Positions 8,571-15,946 of a stretch of 31,002 bases of DNA are shown here, one piece after another (within the stretch, counting starts at the first letter, position 1; each line of letters starts with the position of its first letter). The notes beneath the pieces were generated by a model, which did no database searches, was not told where the DNA came from, and saw nothing but the letters and a program-made list of their open reading frames with translations. This stretch comes from Deltaproteobacteria bacterium. Lineage in GTDB: Bacteria; Desulfobacterota; DSM-4660; Desulfatiglandales; Desulfatiglandaceae. Position numbers and translations under genes: made by a program. Location of the stretch: positions 1 to 31,002 of the forward strand of contig QMLZ01000011.1 of the NCBI GenBank assembly GCA_003646995.1, read 5' to 3'.

Positions 8571-8613
8571 TTGACAGAAAATAACTTGTCATAATAATTA
8601 TTCATAATATGAA
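8571..8613 (+). promoter_or_regulatory. Promoter and overlapping palindrome at the marR start
   Basis: A perfect -35 TTGACA (8571-8576) is followed 17 bases later by an AT-rich -10 (ATAATT, 8594-8599). This would place the transcript start near 8605-8608, almost at the ATG (8609), and no Shine-Dalgarno sequence precedes that ATG. The mRNA may therefore be leaderless. An inverted repeat, TTCATA-A-TATGAA (8601-8613), straddles the start codon, and AATAATTATT (8593-8602) is also palindromic. Both sit where a MarR protein would block its own promoter. Confidence 0.5.
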
Positions 8614-9088
8614 TAGTGTGGGATCCACTTCTCATGGAGAGTTCTTGAGGTACCAAATAACAAAGCTTCAGGACCTTATAAATCAAATGGTGGGGTGTTG
8701 TGAGGACAAGCGCCTTTACCAGTCTCGGCGCTTTGATTTGCCCTATGCGGAACTGCGGTGCCTGATGCTGTTCAGAACTGAAAGGTATTTGACTGTAAAG
8801 GGCATAGCTCAGAGGCTGGATGTCGCAAAAAGCAGGGTCACGAAGCTTATCAGTGGCCTGATAAAAAAGGGCTTGGTGGAATCAATTGAGGACCCAAAAG
8901 ACGCACGCGTAAAATTGATCAGCCTCACCCGCAAGGGTAAAGAGAAGTGTAAGGAGATAGAAGAATTCCAATTGGAAATACACGAAAAGATCCTATCGCA
9001 ATTTGAACCGGAGGAGAGAGCCCATATTATGAGGGCACTGGAAAGTCTTACCACAGCTATGGAAACCGTTAAGGCGAATCTCGCATAA
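8609..9088 (+). CDS. MarR-family transcriptional regulator
   Basis: A 159-residue winged-helix regulator. The HTH and wing cover about residues 57-115: LTVKGIAQRLDVAKSRVTKLISGLIKKGLVE, then DPKDARVKLISLTRKGKE, which is the standard MarR recognition helix and beta wing with the DxRxxxxxLT motif. N- and C-terminal helices would form the dimer interface. There is no ribosome-binding site before the ATG, in keeping with the leaderless promoter arrangement seen. A palindrome overlaps its start, suggesting autoregulation. The gene is followed after 55 bp by the DsrE-like gene, its likely target. The ligand is unknown. A Cys pair near residues 31-32 (GCC) could be redox-active, but this is speculative. 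Confidence 0.88.
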   Translation: MNSVGSTSHGEFLRYQITKLQDLINQMVGCCEDKRLYQSRRFDLPYAELRCLMLFRTERYLTVKGIAQRLDVAKSRVTKLISGLIKKGLVESIEDPKDARVKLISLTRKGKEKCKEIEEFQLEIHEKILSQFEPEERAHIMRALESLTTAMETVKANLA

Positions 9089-9103
9089 TTTTTTTACTGT
9101 AAC

Positions 9104-9120
9104 TGTTAATACCGTTAACA
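9104..9120 (+). promoter_or_regulatory. Inverted repeat between marR and the DsrE-like gene
   Basis: TGTTAA-TACCG-TTAACA is a perfect 6-bp inverted repeat with a five-base spacer, placed 15 bp after the marR stop and 23 bp before the DsrE-like start. It could be a second MarR operator or a small mRNA hairpin. It does not share sequence with the palindrome at 8601-8613, which weakens the operator reading. Confidence 0.35.
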
Positions 9121-9143
9121 ACTACCATATTGGAGGTATAAAC

Positions 9144-9707
9144 ATGGATAAGGAATTGGAAACTCAGATAGAACAAAAGGTGAGGGAAATCCTGGACGCC
9201 GAGCTCGGTGCAAGAATCTCCAAGGCTATAAGCGAGGGACAGGTGGAAAGCAGGGCCGCATTCATCGCTTCAAAGGGGAATCTGGACTCGGCTTACATGC
9301 CGCTTATCTTGGCCAGCGCCGCAGCTGCTCTGGACATCGAATCAGCAATTTTCTTCACTTTTTACGGCCTGGACATTATCAACAAGAAGAAAAATAAAAA
9401 TCTAAAGGTTGCGCCCATAGCCAACCCGGCCATGCCTATCCCAATGCCCAACATAATAGGCGCGTTGCCAGGAATGACTGCAATGGCTACCATGATGATG
9501 AAAAAATGGATGGCCGCCCAAAATGTTCCTAGCATCCAGGAACTTTTGGATGTGTGCATGGAAAGCGGGGTTAAGCTTATAGCATGCACCATGAGCATGG
9601 ATGTGATGGGAATTAAAAAAGAAGACCTCATTGACGGTATCGAATTCGGAGGAGCTGCTACCTTCCTCGAATACGCATCCCGTTGCAATATAACCCTTTT
9701 TATCTAA
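9144..9707 (+). CDS. DsrE/DsrF/DrsH-like family protein
   Basis: A 187-residue protein of the DsrE-like (peroxiredoxin-related sulfur-relay) superfamily. After a charged helical N-terminus of about 45 residues comes a Rossmann-like core: MPLILASAAAALDIESAIFFTFYGLDII, a Met/Pro-rich loop (NPAMPIPMPNIIGALPG), SIQELLDVCMESGVKLIACTMSMDVMGI and FGGAATFLEYA. The Cys in LIACTMSMDVMGI matches the position seen in this subfamily. The family is linked to sulfur trafficking or persulfide handling, but this member's partner is unknown. GGAGG lies seven bases before the ATG. It follows the MarR gene and is probably controlled by it. Its presence does not by itself imply dissimilatory sulfite reduction. 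Confidence 0.8.
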   Translation: MDKELETQIEQKVREILDAELGARISKAISEGQVESRAAFIASKGNLDSAYMPLILASAAAALDIESAIFFTFYGLDIINKKKNKNLKVAPIANPAMPIPMPNIIGALPGMTAMATMMMKKWMAAQNVPSIQELLDVCMESGVKLIACTMSMDVMGIKKEDLIDGIEFGGAATFLEYASRCNITLFI

Positions 9708-10099
9708 GTCGCCTTAATCGGAAGGGTTAAGCAGAAGTTCCTGAGCTAAATTATGCTAACATATCTATATAATAAGAACTTTATGGGGATTCAGCTTGAT
9801 TCTGTAGTCATGTAAATTGCTCAAATCCCGACAAATAAGGGATTGACACTATGAAAATTCTGTGGTTCCTATAGGCAATAACATTCGGATAACACAGAAA
9901 AATTCAATGTAGCCAGTAACTGCAATCCAATATCTCCTAATATTACCTTGAAATCAACAAGTTGCATATGGCCCGTTTTAGGAACTTCGGTCTGGGGCTT
10001 ACCTGGCGTTTCTAGTGTCCAGCCCGCCTTTCAAGTATGGCGGGGGCGGGGGTGAAGCATCACCGCCCCAGCCCTGTTTTGCCGACTTGGCGGCTCCAG
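9708..10099. other. Gene-free convergent intergenic region
   Basis: About 390 bp between the ends of the DsrE-like gene (plus) and the queuosine-precursor transporter gene (minus). Bases 9720-9990 are AT-rich with no credible ORF, tRNA or promoter pair; one TTGACA near 9842 has no -10 at suitable distance. Bases 10020-10098 turn GC-rich and contain hairpins described separately. Confidence 0.6.
10023..10080. terminator. GC-rich hairpin cluster, possible bidirectional terminator
   Basis: Two adjacent hairpins. CCCGCC (10023-10028) pairs with GGCGGG (10039-10044). GGGGC plus GGTGA (10043-10055, with three unpaired G) pairs with TCACC plus GCCCC (10060-10069) around an AGCA loop. They share bases and so are mutually exclusive at the edge. 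On the plus strand a TTTT follows at 10077-10080; on the minus strand there is no U-run. This could end the minus-strand metal-transport operon, or a plus transcript, but it is not a canonical intrinsic terminator. Confidence 0.4.
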
Positions 10100-10795
10100 T
10101 CAGTTTCTCGTGAAGATCAGGGGGCTGAAACTGGTATCGTGATCATAGACGTCGATTCCTTCACGCCTCTTCAAAAAATCCACGACTAGGTACGTGATAG
10201 GGGTTGCAAGCGCCTCGTAAGTGCACTTAACAAGCCATTGGGTCAGGACTGCCGTTGCAAGGATGCGGTTTGGTACCACGCCGTAGAAAGCTACACCCAT
10301 GAAGACTAGAGAATCCAGCCCCTCCCCCACCAAGGTGGATCCTATGGTTCTCGTCCATAACCATCTCCCGCGGGTTGCTAACTTCATCTTGGCAAGTACA
10401 AACGAATTGGAAAACTCTCCCACCAGGTAAGCCAAGAACGAGGCCATAACAAGGCGCGGAGTAAATCCCAGTATTTGTGCATATGCCTGCTGATATTTCC
10501 AAAAAGGGGCTGGTGGTAAAATCTTGCCTATCCAGAACACAAGCACTACAAGTAGGTTACAGGCAAATCCCAACCATATAACCCTGCGCGCTTGGCCATA
10601 GCCGTATACCTCAGTCAACACGTCACCTATTATGTAACTAATAGGGAAAATCACAATGGCGGCCGGCAGCACAAGGCCAAATACGCAAATCAGCTTCACA
10701 GCAATTATGTTGGAGGCTATGAGGGCTGTCACAAAAACCGCGGTTATCACCAGGAAAAAAGATGAGTAATTATTGTGCCCGCTTGTTTTATTCAT
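10100..10795 (-). CDS. Queuosine precursor transporter (YhhQ/DUF165, VUT family)
   Basis: A membrane protein of about 231 residues with some six hydrophobic helices. The signature is SNIIAVKLICVFGLVLPAAI followed by FPISYIIGDVLTEVYGYGQARRVIW, and later LVGEFSNSFVLAKMK and STLVGEGLDSLVFM. The family imports queuine or preQ precursors for tRNA queuosine. I place the start at 10795, where GGTGGT lies nine bases upstream; starts at 10813 (ATG) and 10816 (TTG) are in frame but have weaker ribosome sites. It lies 56 bp after the NikO gene (35 bp from the longest start) on the same strand with no terminator between, so it seems to be the last gene of the metal-uptake operon. Confidence 0.88.
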   Translation of the reverse strand: MNKTSGHNNYSSFFLVITAVFVTALIASNIIAVKLICVFGLVLPAAIVIFPISYIIGDVLTEVYGYGQARRVIWLGFACNLLVVLVFWIGKILPPAPFWKYQQAYAQILGFTPRLVMASFLAYLVGEFSNSFVLAKMKLATRGRWLWTRTIGSTLVGEGLDSLVFMGVAFYGVVPNRILATAVLTQWLVKCTYEALATPITYLVVDFLKRREGIDVYDHDTSFSPLIFTRN

Positions 10796-10851
10796 ATCAA
10801 TCGGACCACCCATCAAGTCTTAATGAGCTTGAGAACACTCACCTCACGGGC

Positions 10852-11589
10852 TCACTCATTTGCCAGATCCATGTGCTCATGGGGAATATCCCCCTTGGGA
10901 TGGTAGTGCACATGTTGATGCAGAACAGATTTGTCCAGACCGATGATGCGACCATTTTCAATTGTATAATATCTAGTGGTTGTTTGAACTATAAAATCCC
11001 AATCATGAGACACGATAACAAGCCCCTGGTCCAGGTTGTTGAGCACTCGGATTATAAGCTCGCGCGTTTCAAGGTCCAGCCCTGTGCTGGGTTCATCAAG
11101 CAGCATGACACTGGGCTTCATTGCAAGAATGGTTGCTAAGGAAACCAGCCTTTTTTCTCCACCTGAAAGTTTATGCGTTATTCTGTCTTCAAAGCCTTTG
11201 AGGCCAACGAGTTCCAGGGATTCCTTTGCAACCTGCTCTGCCTCCACGCGTTTCAGTCCCAAGTTTAAGGGTCCGAAAGCCACGTCTTCCAGGACAGTAG
11301 GAGAAAATAGCTGATCGTCAGGATTCTGGAATACAAAGCCGACAGCTTGTCTTAATTCGCGAAGATCTTTCTCTGACCTGACCTCTGCACCATTGAATAC
11401 CACTGACCCACTGCTCGGCTTCAACAAACCTATACAGAGTTTCAACAGCGTGGTCTTACCGCAACCGTTGGCACCTACGAGTCCCACGCGTTCATTTTCA
11501 TAAAGATCAAAATCCATATCCTTGAAAACGGGTACACTATTGCCCGGGTAATAAAAGGTAACAGACCTAAGGCTTAAAAGTGCTGCCAT
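10852..11589 (-). CDS. nikO: ECF transporter ATPase NikO/CbiO
   Basis: A 245-residue ABC ATPase energising the ECF-type Ni/Co importer. Walker A is GANGCGKTT (39-47), the Q-loop is Q88 in FVFQNPDDQLF, the signature is LSGGE (141-145), Walker B is VMLLDE (161-166) and the switch His is H195 (SHDWD). The FQNPDDQLF Q-loop is typical of ECF ATPases. The C-terminal tail is histidine-rich: six His lie within HQHVHYHPKGDIPHEH, a plausible metal-binding or metal-sensing segment. The start ATG is preceded by GGGGAG at somewhat long spacing. It lies 16 bp after nikQ. Confidence 0.93.
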   Translation of the reverse strand: MAALLSLRSVTFYYPGNSVPVFKDMDFDLYENERVGLVGANGCGKTTLLKLCIGLLKPSSGSVVFNGAEVRSEKDLRELRQAVGFVFQNPDDQLFSPTVLEDVAFGPLNLGLKRVEAEQVAKESLELVGLKGFEDRITHKLSGGEKRLVSLATILAMKPSVMLLDEPSTGLDLETRELIIRVLNNLDQGLVIVSHDWDFIVQTTTRYYTIENGRIIGLDKSVLHQHVHYHPKGDIPHEHMDLANE

Positions 11590-11605
11590 GGTGAGGAGGC
11601 TCCCC

Positions 11606-12376
11606 TCAAAAATTTGTCAAAACAGTAGCTGCCCTGTCAAAATACAGTAAAAGCCCTATGCAGAGTGCGACCCCCATGCTCAACAAAACATCGCCCTTGC
11701 CAAAATGAAATTTTCGCAGTGAGTAAAACCTTCCCTTAAATCCCCTTAATACCATTGCCTGATAAACTGTCAAGCCACGTTCGTAGCTCCGGACCAGGAC
11801 CATGGCCACCAAATAGGCATATGTCCTGTAGGTGTGAATATTGTTACGAGGCACAAAACACCGTACCTTGGCCGCCTCCAGAAGCCTGTCATATTCCTCT
11901 TGAATCACGCTGATATAACGGTAACTGATAAGCATTAGCAAGGTAAGCTTTCCGGGCACCCTGAGATTTGTCAATGCAAATCCCAAAAGGGGGAAGGGAG
12001 TTGTGGCAATGAAGCAAATTATCACAAGCAATATGGCATTGCATTTTATCGTGATGAGCAGTGCGAGCTTTATCCCCTCGGCTGTAGCGGGCCGGCCCCA
12101 CACTGAAAACACGGCCTTACCGGGCACCGAAAAGGGAAGAAAAACCCATAAAAACGCAATAAACGTATTCACTACTACCAGGCGTTTTATCACCTTTTCG
12201 GCAGGTAACCTGGCAGCCGCTAGAAAAAACGTGGCCATGAGAAAGGCGGCCCCGGAGGCAAACAGGCGTTCGAGCAGGGCTATGGTCACCACAAGTAAAG
12301 AGGCACAGATCACCTTTCCCCTCGGGTCAGCCCTGTGAAAAAAAGAATCGCCTTGGTAAAAATTCTCCTCAAACAA
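11606..12376 (-). CDS. nikQ: ECF transporter T component NikQ/CbiQ
   Basis: A 256-residue membrane protein, the transmembrane coupling subunit of the ECF importer. The N-terminus FHRADPRGKVICASLLV matches the conserved HRLDPRxK block of CbiQ proteins. The cytoplasmic helices contain EYDRLLEAAKVR and SYERGLTVYQAMVLRGFKG, the latter corresponding to the coupling-helix Ala-x-x-x-Arg-Gly motif that contacts the ATPase. About six hydrophobic segments are present. The TTG start follows the TAG stop of nikL without a gap, so translation is probably coupled. Confidence 0.92.
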   Translation of the reverse strand: MFEENFYQGDSFFHRADPRGKVICASLLVVTIALLERLFASGAAFLMATFFLAAARLPAEKVIKRLVVVNTFIAFLWVFLPFSVPGKAVFSVWGRPATAEGIKLALLITIKCNAILLVIICFIATTPFPLLGFALTNLRVPGKLTLLMLISYRYISVIQEEYDRLLEAAKVRCFVPRNNIHTYRTYAYLVAMVLVRSYERGLTVYQAMVLRGFKGRFYSLRKFHFGKGDVLLSMGVALCIGLLLYFDRAATVLTNF

Positions 12377-12994
12377 CTAGCCGCGTTTCTCCTTCTTGCC
12401 TGAAAGATAAAATGCTATGCCGACAAGCCCCAATATGTAACCCAATCCTCCCAGTACATCCTGCACAGTTATCCTATTTTGCTTTAGTTCAGCAAGGTCT
12501 TTTTTTATTGGCGCCAGCTCCCGCTCCAGGACACGCGAAACAACCTCTTCCAGTTGCCTGTCAGAAATACGGGTTTCCTGGGTCAAAGGTTCAGAAGCCG
12601 CAGGACTTTGCTCGGGGAGAGGTTCTTGAGACTCAGTGCCCAACAACTCGCTTGCCCGAACTATCCAATAATTCTTGTGCCCCATTTCTGCGTTGCATAT
12701 TACCTTGAGATCCCAATGATTTTCTATAGCCTTTCTTGGGATTTCAAATGAAGCCTCGCCCTTGTCATCTGTTTCTACCGTGAGCAACTTATCCCTTGTC
12801 TGTTGAGAATACACTGCTATTTTGCCCCGCTTTACGGGACCACCTGGGGTAAACTTGGCTTGACACCTCACATGAGATCCCTCTACCCAGCAGAACACAT
12901 TGATCCTATGGCAAAATGCTGGTGTTGGAAACGAAAAAACCCATAATATTAAAAAGGACAGCCCAAAGCATGCCTTTCTAAAACTTGCTGCCAT
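12377..12994 (-). CDS. nikL: NikL-like accessory subunit of the Ni/Co ECF importer
   Basis: A 205-residue protein with a Sec signal peptide (about residues 1-29, ending PTPAFC), a beta-rich periplasmic domain (about 30-118) beginning HRINVFCWVEGSHVRCQAKF, a Pro/Gln/Glu-rich linker, a coiled coil (about 143-170, ISDRQLEEVVSRVLERELAPIKKDLAEL) and a C-terminal membrane helix with the GGLGYILGLVGIAFYL pattern. This architecture is that of NikL, which stands in for NikN in NikKLMQO systems. Cleavage would expose His close to the new N-terminus, as in NikM. The ATG overlaps the nikM stop (TAATG). It is not a CbiL methyltransferase, with which the symbol is sometimes confused. Confidence 0.85.
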   Translation of the reverse strand: MAASFRKACFGLSFLILWVFSFPTPAFCHRINVFCWVEGSHVRCQAKFTPGGPVKRGKIAVYSQQTRDKLLTVETDDKGEASFEIPRKAIENHWDLKVICNAEMGHKNYWIVRASELLGTESQEPLPEQSPAASEPLTQETRISDRQLEEVVSRVLERELAPIKKDLAELKQNRITVQDVLGGLGYILGLVGIAFYLSGKKEKRG

Positions 12995-13611
12995 TATCCA
13001 CCCTCCTTTGGGGAAATGCCGAGAAGCTCGGGCTTTACCTTCTTCATGAATGAGACAGCTATCGCCGTGATTATCCCCTCTATTATCATGATAGGAATGT
13101 GGGCTATCAAAACCGCCTTGGCAGGCCCAAGGAATGCCTGGTTTGACAAAAACAGCGATAAAGCAACCAAAACCCCTGCCCCAGCTACTGCCCCTGCCCC
13201 GGCAATAACACCGGCCACGGCTTTCAGGCTGTGATTATCAGAGCGAACCATGGGCCAGGTTAAGTAGTAAAAAACCACCCCTGGCAGGGCCATATTTACG
13301 GTATTTACGCCAAGCACCGTCAAGCCCCCGAACTGGAAAAAGACCGCTTGGAAAAATAAGGCTACTAAAAGCGCTGGGAACGCAGCCCACCCCAATATTA
13401 GTCCTATCAAACCATTAAGTACAAGATGTACACTGCTGGGCCCGAGTGGTACGTGGATAAGCGAAGCCACAAAAAAGGCTGCGGTAAGGATCCCCACCTT
13501 CGGGATCTCGTCATGTGTTATCTTCCGCAACCCTATGGCCACACCACCCGCGCATACAGCCGCCCCGCCGATTAAAACAGGTGCTGACAACACTCCTTCA
13601 GAAATATGCAT
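12994..13611 (-). CDS. nikM: ECF transporter substrate-binding membrane subunit NikM/CbiM
   Basis: The metal-binding S component, 205 residues. It begins MHISEGVLS, the strictly conserved Met-His N-terminus that coordinates Ni or Co in CbiM/NikM structures. H53 and H62 (LIHVPLGPSSVHLVLNG) match the other conserved ligands, and GVNTVNMALPG follows. An upstream TTG in frame (13623) is rejected because GGAGG sits five bases before the ATG at 13611, and extra N-terminal residues would destroy the metal site. Ni versus Co cannot be decided from these residues, but the NikK and NikL neighbours favour nickel. Confidence 0.94.
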   Translation of the reverse strand: MHISEGVLSAPVLIGGAAVCAGGVAIGLRKITHDEIPKVGILTAAFFVASLIHVPLGPSSVHLVLNGLIGLILGWAAFPALLVALFFQAVFFQFGGLTVLGVNTVNMALPGVVFYYLTWPMVRSDNHSLKAVAGVIAGAGAVAGAGVLVALSLFLSNQAFLGPAKAVLIAHIPIMIIEGIITAIAVSFMKKVKPELLGISPKEGG

Positions 13612-13630
13612 ATACGCCTCCAAGCGGAAA

Positions 13631-13658
13631 ATAGGCCCCGCCGTGTTACGGGGCCTAT
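13631..13658 (-). promoter_or_regulatory. Perfect 10-bp hairpin between nikK and nikM
   Basis: ATAGGCCCCG (13631-13640) pairs perfectly with CGGGGCCTAT (13649-13658) around an eight-base loop, in the 63-bp gap between nikK and nikM. On the minus strand it is followed by TTTTCC only, so termination would be weak. It may stabilise the upstream mRNA, mark a processing site or act as a partial terminator that lowers expression of nikMLQO relative to the porin and nikK. Confidence 0.6.
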
Positions 13659-13674
13659 AATTTCCTATAGCATC

Positions 13675-14472
13675 TTATTTACGTCCGGGCCAAGGCAGAA
13701 ATTTTACCCAGATGACCGCACCCAGCTCTACCTCCTTTGGCTCACCCTCATGCTTTATAGTGTAACCAGCAGTGTTCAATGCTGAAAAGGCCCACCAGCC
13801 CGCTGCAGGGGGAGAGTAGCAAAAAAAACCTTGATCGTCTGTGTAAACCACTTGGGTTACCATATATTCTGTAGCTCCCTTCAGCTTTCCTCCGCTGTTC
13901 AAGTATTCTATTTCTACGGGGCTGTTGGCCGCCGGCTTTCCATTCAAGTACACACGGCCACGAAATACATTTTGTTCATAAACCCCAAAAGGCCTGGTGA
14001 GCGGCACTATCTCGGTCTCTAAGCCAAGGGGCTTCTCCCAACCCTCTTCTTCACCATAGGCCGCAATGTAAGCCTTGGTGATATGTTTAATATAATGATC
14101 CTCAGCAGGCTCCCAGTATGGCCTGGGGATCATGTAAATACAATACACACCCGGCCGCTTGACCTTGTATCCTATCCGCCACGCCTTGTGTCCCAGATGA
14201 GTGGCAGGTTGAAGCTTTCGGGTAATTACCTCTTCCTTCAGAGTCCCCATGTTCATAATCCCCACCTTTTGTGGTCTTTCCAGCTCCATGCTGTGTTGCT
14301 CAAATGGGTGTGTAAAGGCAAAGAGGATTTCCACTCTTCTGTGTGATTGATCAAGCATGGTAATAGAAGGAATCACCGCCCCGAAATGTGCACATGCCAC
14401 AGCCGGCAGCATGAAAATAGTGCAAAGCAATGCCAAGATTAATTTGGTCTTGATTCCTTTGAAAATCTTCAT
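13675..14472 (-). CDS. nikK: NikK-like periplasmic protein (DUF4198)
   Basis: A 265-residue exported protein of the DUF4198/NikK family. The signal peptide spans about residues 1-28 (MKIFKGIKTKLILALLCTIF through VACA), leaving AHFGAVIPS with His near the mature N-terminus. Beta-rich domains follow, including HPFEQHSMELERP, PGVYCIYMIPRPYWEPAEDHYIKHI, and a C-terminal transthyretin-like segment (GRVYLNGKPAANSPVEIEYL, YTDDQGFFCYSPPAAGWWAF). His-rich stretches fit metal contact. The ATG at 14472 has AAGGAGG five bases upstream, and this site overlaps the stop of the porin gene; a TTG at 14493 is rejected. NikK is a known extra component of nickel ECF systems that lack NikN. Confidence 0.85.
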   Translation of the reverse strand: MKIFKGIKTKLILALLCTIFMLPAVACAHFGAVIPSITMLDQSHRRVEILFAFTHPFEQHSMELERPQKVGIMNMGTLKEEVITRKLQPATHLGHKAWRIGYKVKRPGVYCIYMIPRPYWEPAEDHYIKHITKAYIAAYGEEEGWEKPLGLETEIVPLTRPFGVYEQNVFRGRVYLNGKPAANSPVEIEYLNSGGKLKGATEYMVTQVVYTDDQGFFCYSPPAAGWWAFSALNTAGYTIKHEGEPKEVELGAVIWVKFLPWPGRK

Positions 14473-14482
14473 AATTACCTCC

Positions 14483-15655
14483 TTAAAATTCAACTGTTAC
14501 CCGCACGCCGGTAACCCATCCCTTCACATCCTCGTGGTCACTGGCCCCCTTATACTTATCATCCAAATACTGTGCGTCGAAAGTTAGAGCGCAGAAATCC
14601 CATAGTCCGAATCGAACATATCCTTCCATGACCTGCGAGTTGTCAATATCTGCATTCCCTCCGCCGAGGTAGGCATAGCCCAGGCCTGCATTATCCTGCT
14701 CACGGCCCCACAGCGCTCCACTGATGTTTACTCCTCCCGAGTACATATAATCATAGTCGACAGTGGGTTTATCATCTTGCCAGCTGAAGCGAACCCATAC
14801 CCCGAGGAGCCTTCCAATTTCCTGATCGCATGAAATCGTCACCCCTTTGAGGCTAGCCTTGCCTCCGCCTGGCTTGGCAAAATCCTTGCTAGTCCCATCA
14901 AATATGATGCGATACGTGCCTTGACCCATGGAGCTGTCAACACTATAGGCCAATTGCATGCCGTAAAAGCTGTATGCATTGCCGTCATCATTTTCACCTA
15001 CTCCCATGATCACGCCTTTTGCGGAAAAGGCTCCGACCTCCCATTCCAATGCGCCCCCAATATCATAGGATGGCAAAAATGCTATGGGACTGTTCACAAA
15101 CGCCTCGTTCATAAACTGGGTGTTTTGATCGTTTGCATAATTGTTTTCATCCAGGTAATCCGTTGAATCTATTATCCCTCCGCTTATGCCAAGGGTGTGC
15201 CTTTCGCCCAGAGAAAATACATGCTTCCACCATACTGTAAGAAGGTAATCTCTGTTGCGCCCGTTTATATCCTTCACGTCATCTTCATAGTCTGATGCCC
15301 AAGGAGTTAGGTTGAATGCGTATTTGTCGACATTTAGTCCGTTGCCAGCACCAAAGCCGAACTTGAAGAAGACCTCGTCGGCTTCTGTTGGACATATGCT
15401 GACTTCGGGCTGGAAAACAATTCCTCCCCTTCCAAAGTCATCATTATCTGCGTTTGCGCTTTGGTATTGATAAGCCCCTGCTATGATTCCACTGATCTTT
15501 ACCTTGTCCATAAAGCTCTCGGAAGACTTCTTCTCCAATTTTTCCAACCTCTCCTCAAGCTGGTTCATCCGCACATTCGTTGACGCCTCATCAGCCAGTG
15601 CACTCCCAGCGATCAACAGACTGCCAGCCACTAGAATCCTGATAAAATTTTTCAA
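14483..15655 (-). CDS. Outer-membrane beta-barrel porin (OprB-like)
   Basis: A 390-residue exported protein: signal peptide (about 1-21, MKNFIRILVAGSLLIAGSALA), a short coiled coil (MNQLEERLEKLEKK) and then alternating amphipathic strands to the end. It ends in VRVTVEF, and this C-terminal Phe is the usual signal for the barrel assembly machinery. NNYANDQNTQFMNEAFVNSP resembles carbohydrate-selective OprB-type porins. I place the start at the TTG at 15655 because AAGGAGG lies seven bases upstream and the signal peptide then begins directly; the GTG at 15697 would add an unlikely extension. As first gene of the nik operon it probably admits nickel or a nickel chelate across the outer membrane, but this is inference. 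Confidence 0.82.
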   Translation of the reverse strand: MKNFIRILVAGSLLIAGSALADEASTNVRMNQLEERLEKLEKKSSESFMDKVKISGIIAGAYQYQSANADNDDFGRGGIVFQPEVSICPTEADEVFFKFGFGAGNGLNVDKYAFNLTPWASDYEDDVKDINGRNRDYLLTVWWKHVFSLGERHTLGISGGIIDSTDYLDENNYANDQNTQFMNEAFVNSPIAFLPSYDIGGALEWEVGAFSAKGVIMGVGENDDGNAYSFYGMQLAYSVDSSMGQGTYRIIFDGTSKDFAKPGGGKASLKGVTISCDQEIGRLLGVWVRFSWQDDKPTVDYDYMYSGGVNISGALWGREQDNAGLGYAYLGGGNADIDNSQVMEGYVRFGLWDFCALTFDAQYLDDKYKGASDHEDVKGWVTGVRVTVEF

Positions 15656-15803
15656 ACTTAACACCTCCTTTATCACGGATTTTTTTGATTCCACCAAAAG
15701 CAGCGTCTCCGTATCTTTTCCAGCCTTTCTAAAGCCCTACTACTTTATCACCCCCTTCCACCATACATATCGATCGCCCGACCGAAACTCTGCTTTGGCC
15801 AAT

Positions 15804-15857
15804 AAAAAACCACGAAAACACCAGGTAGGATTCTCTCCTGCACTGAGGCCTTCGTGG
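15804..15857 (-). terminator. Leader terminator (hairpin B) upstream of the nik operon
   Basis: On the minus strand CCACGAA (15857-15851) pairs with TTCGTGG (15816-15810) and is followed at once by six U (15809-15804). An inner AGGA/TCCT stem lies inside the loop. This is an intrinsic terminator about 150 nt upstream of the porin start codon, inside the transcribed leader, so it would act as an attenuator. Confidence 0.7.
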
Positions 15858-15946
15858 CTCTGTATGGTTCCCTTTTATTGTCTTGTGAAACGCCTTACAC
15901 TCACGCGCCCAGGGCGAAATATATCCCCATCCTGCACCAACAAAGA

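Noticed and set aside
9144..9707. Evidence for dissimilatory sulfate reduction from the DsrE-like gene
   Set aside because: The DsrE-like superfamily is wide and found in many non-sulfate reducers; no dsrAB, dsrC or other sulfur genes are present.
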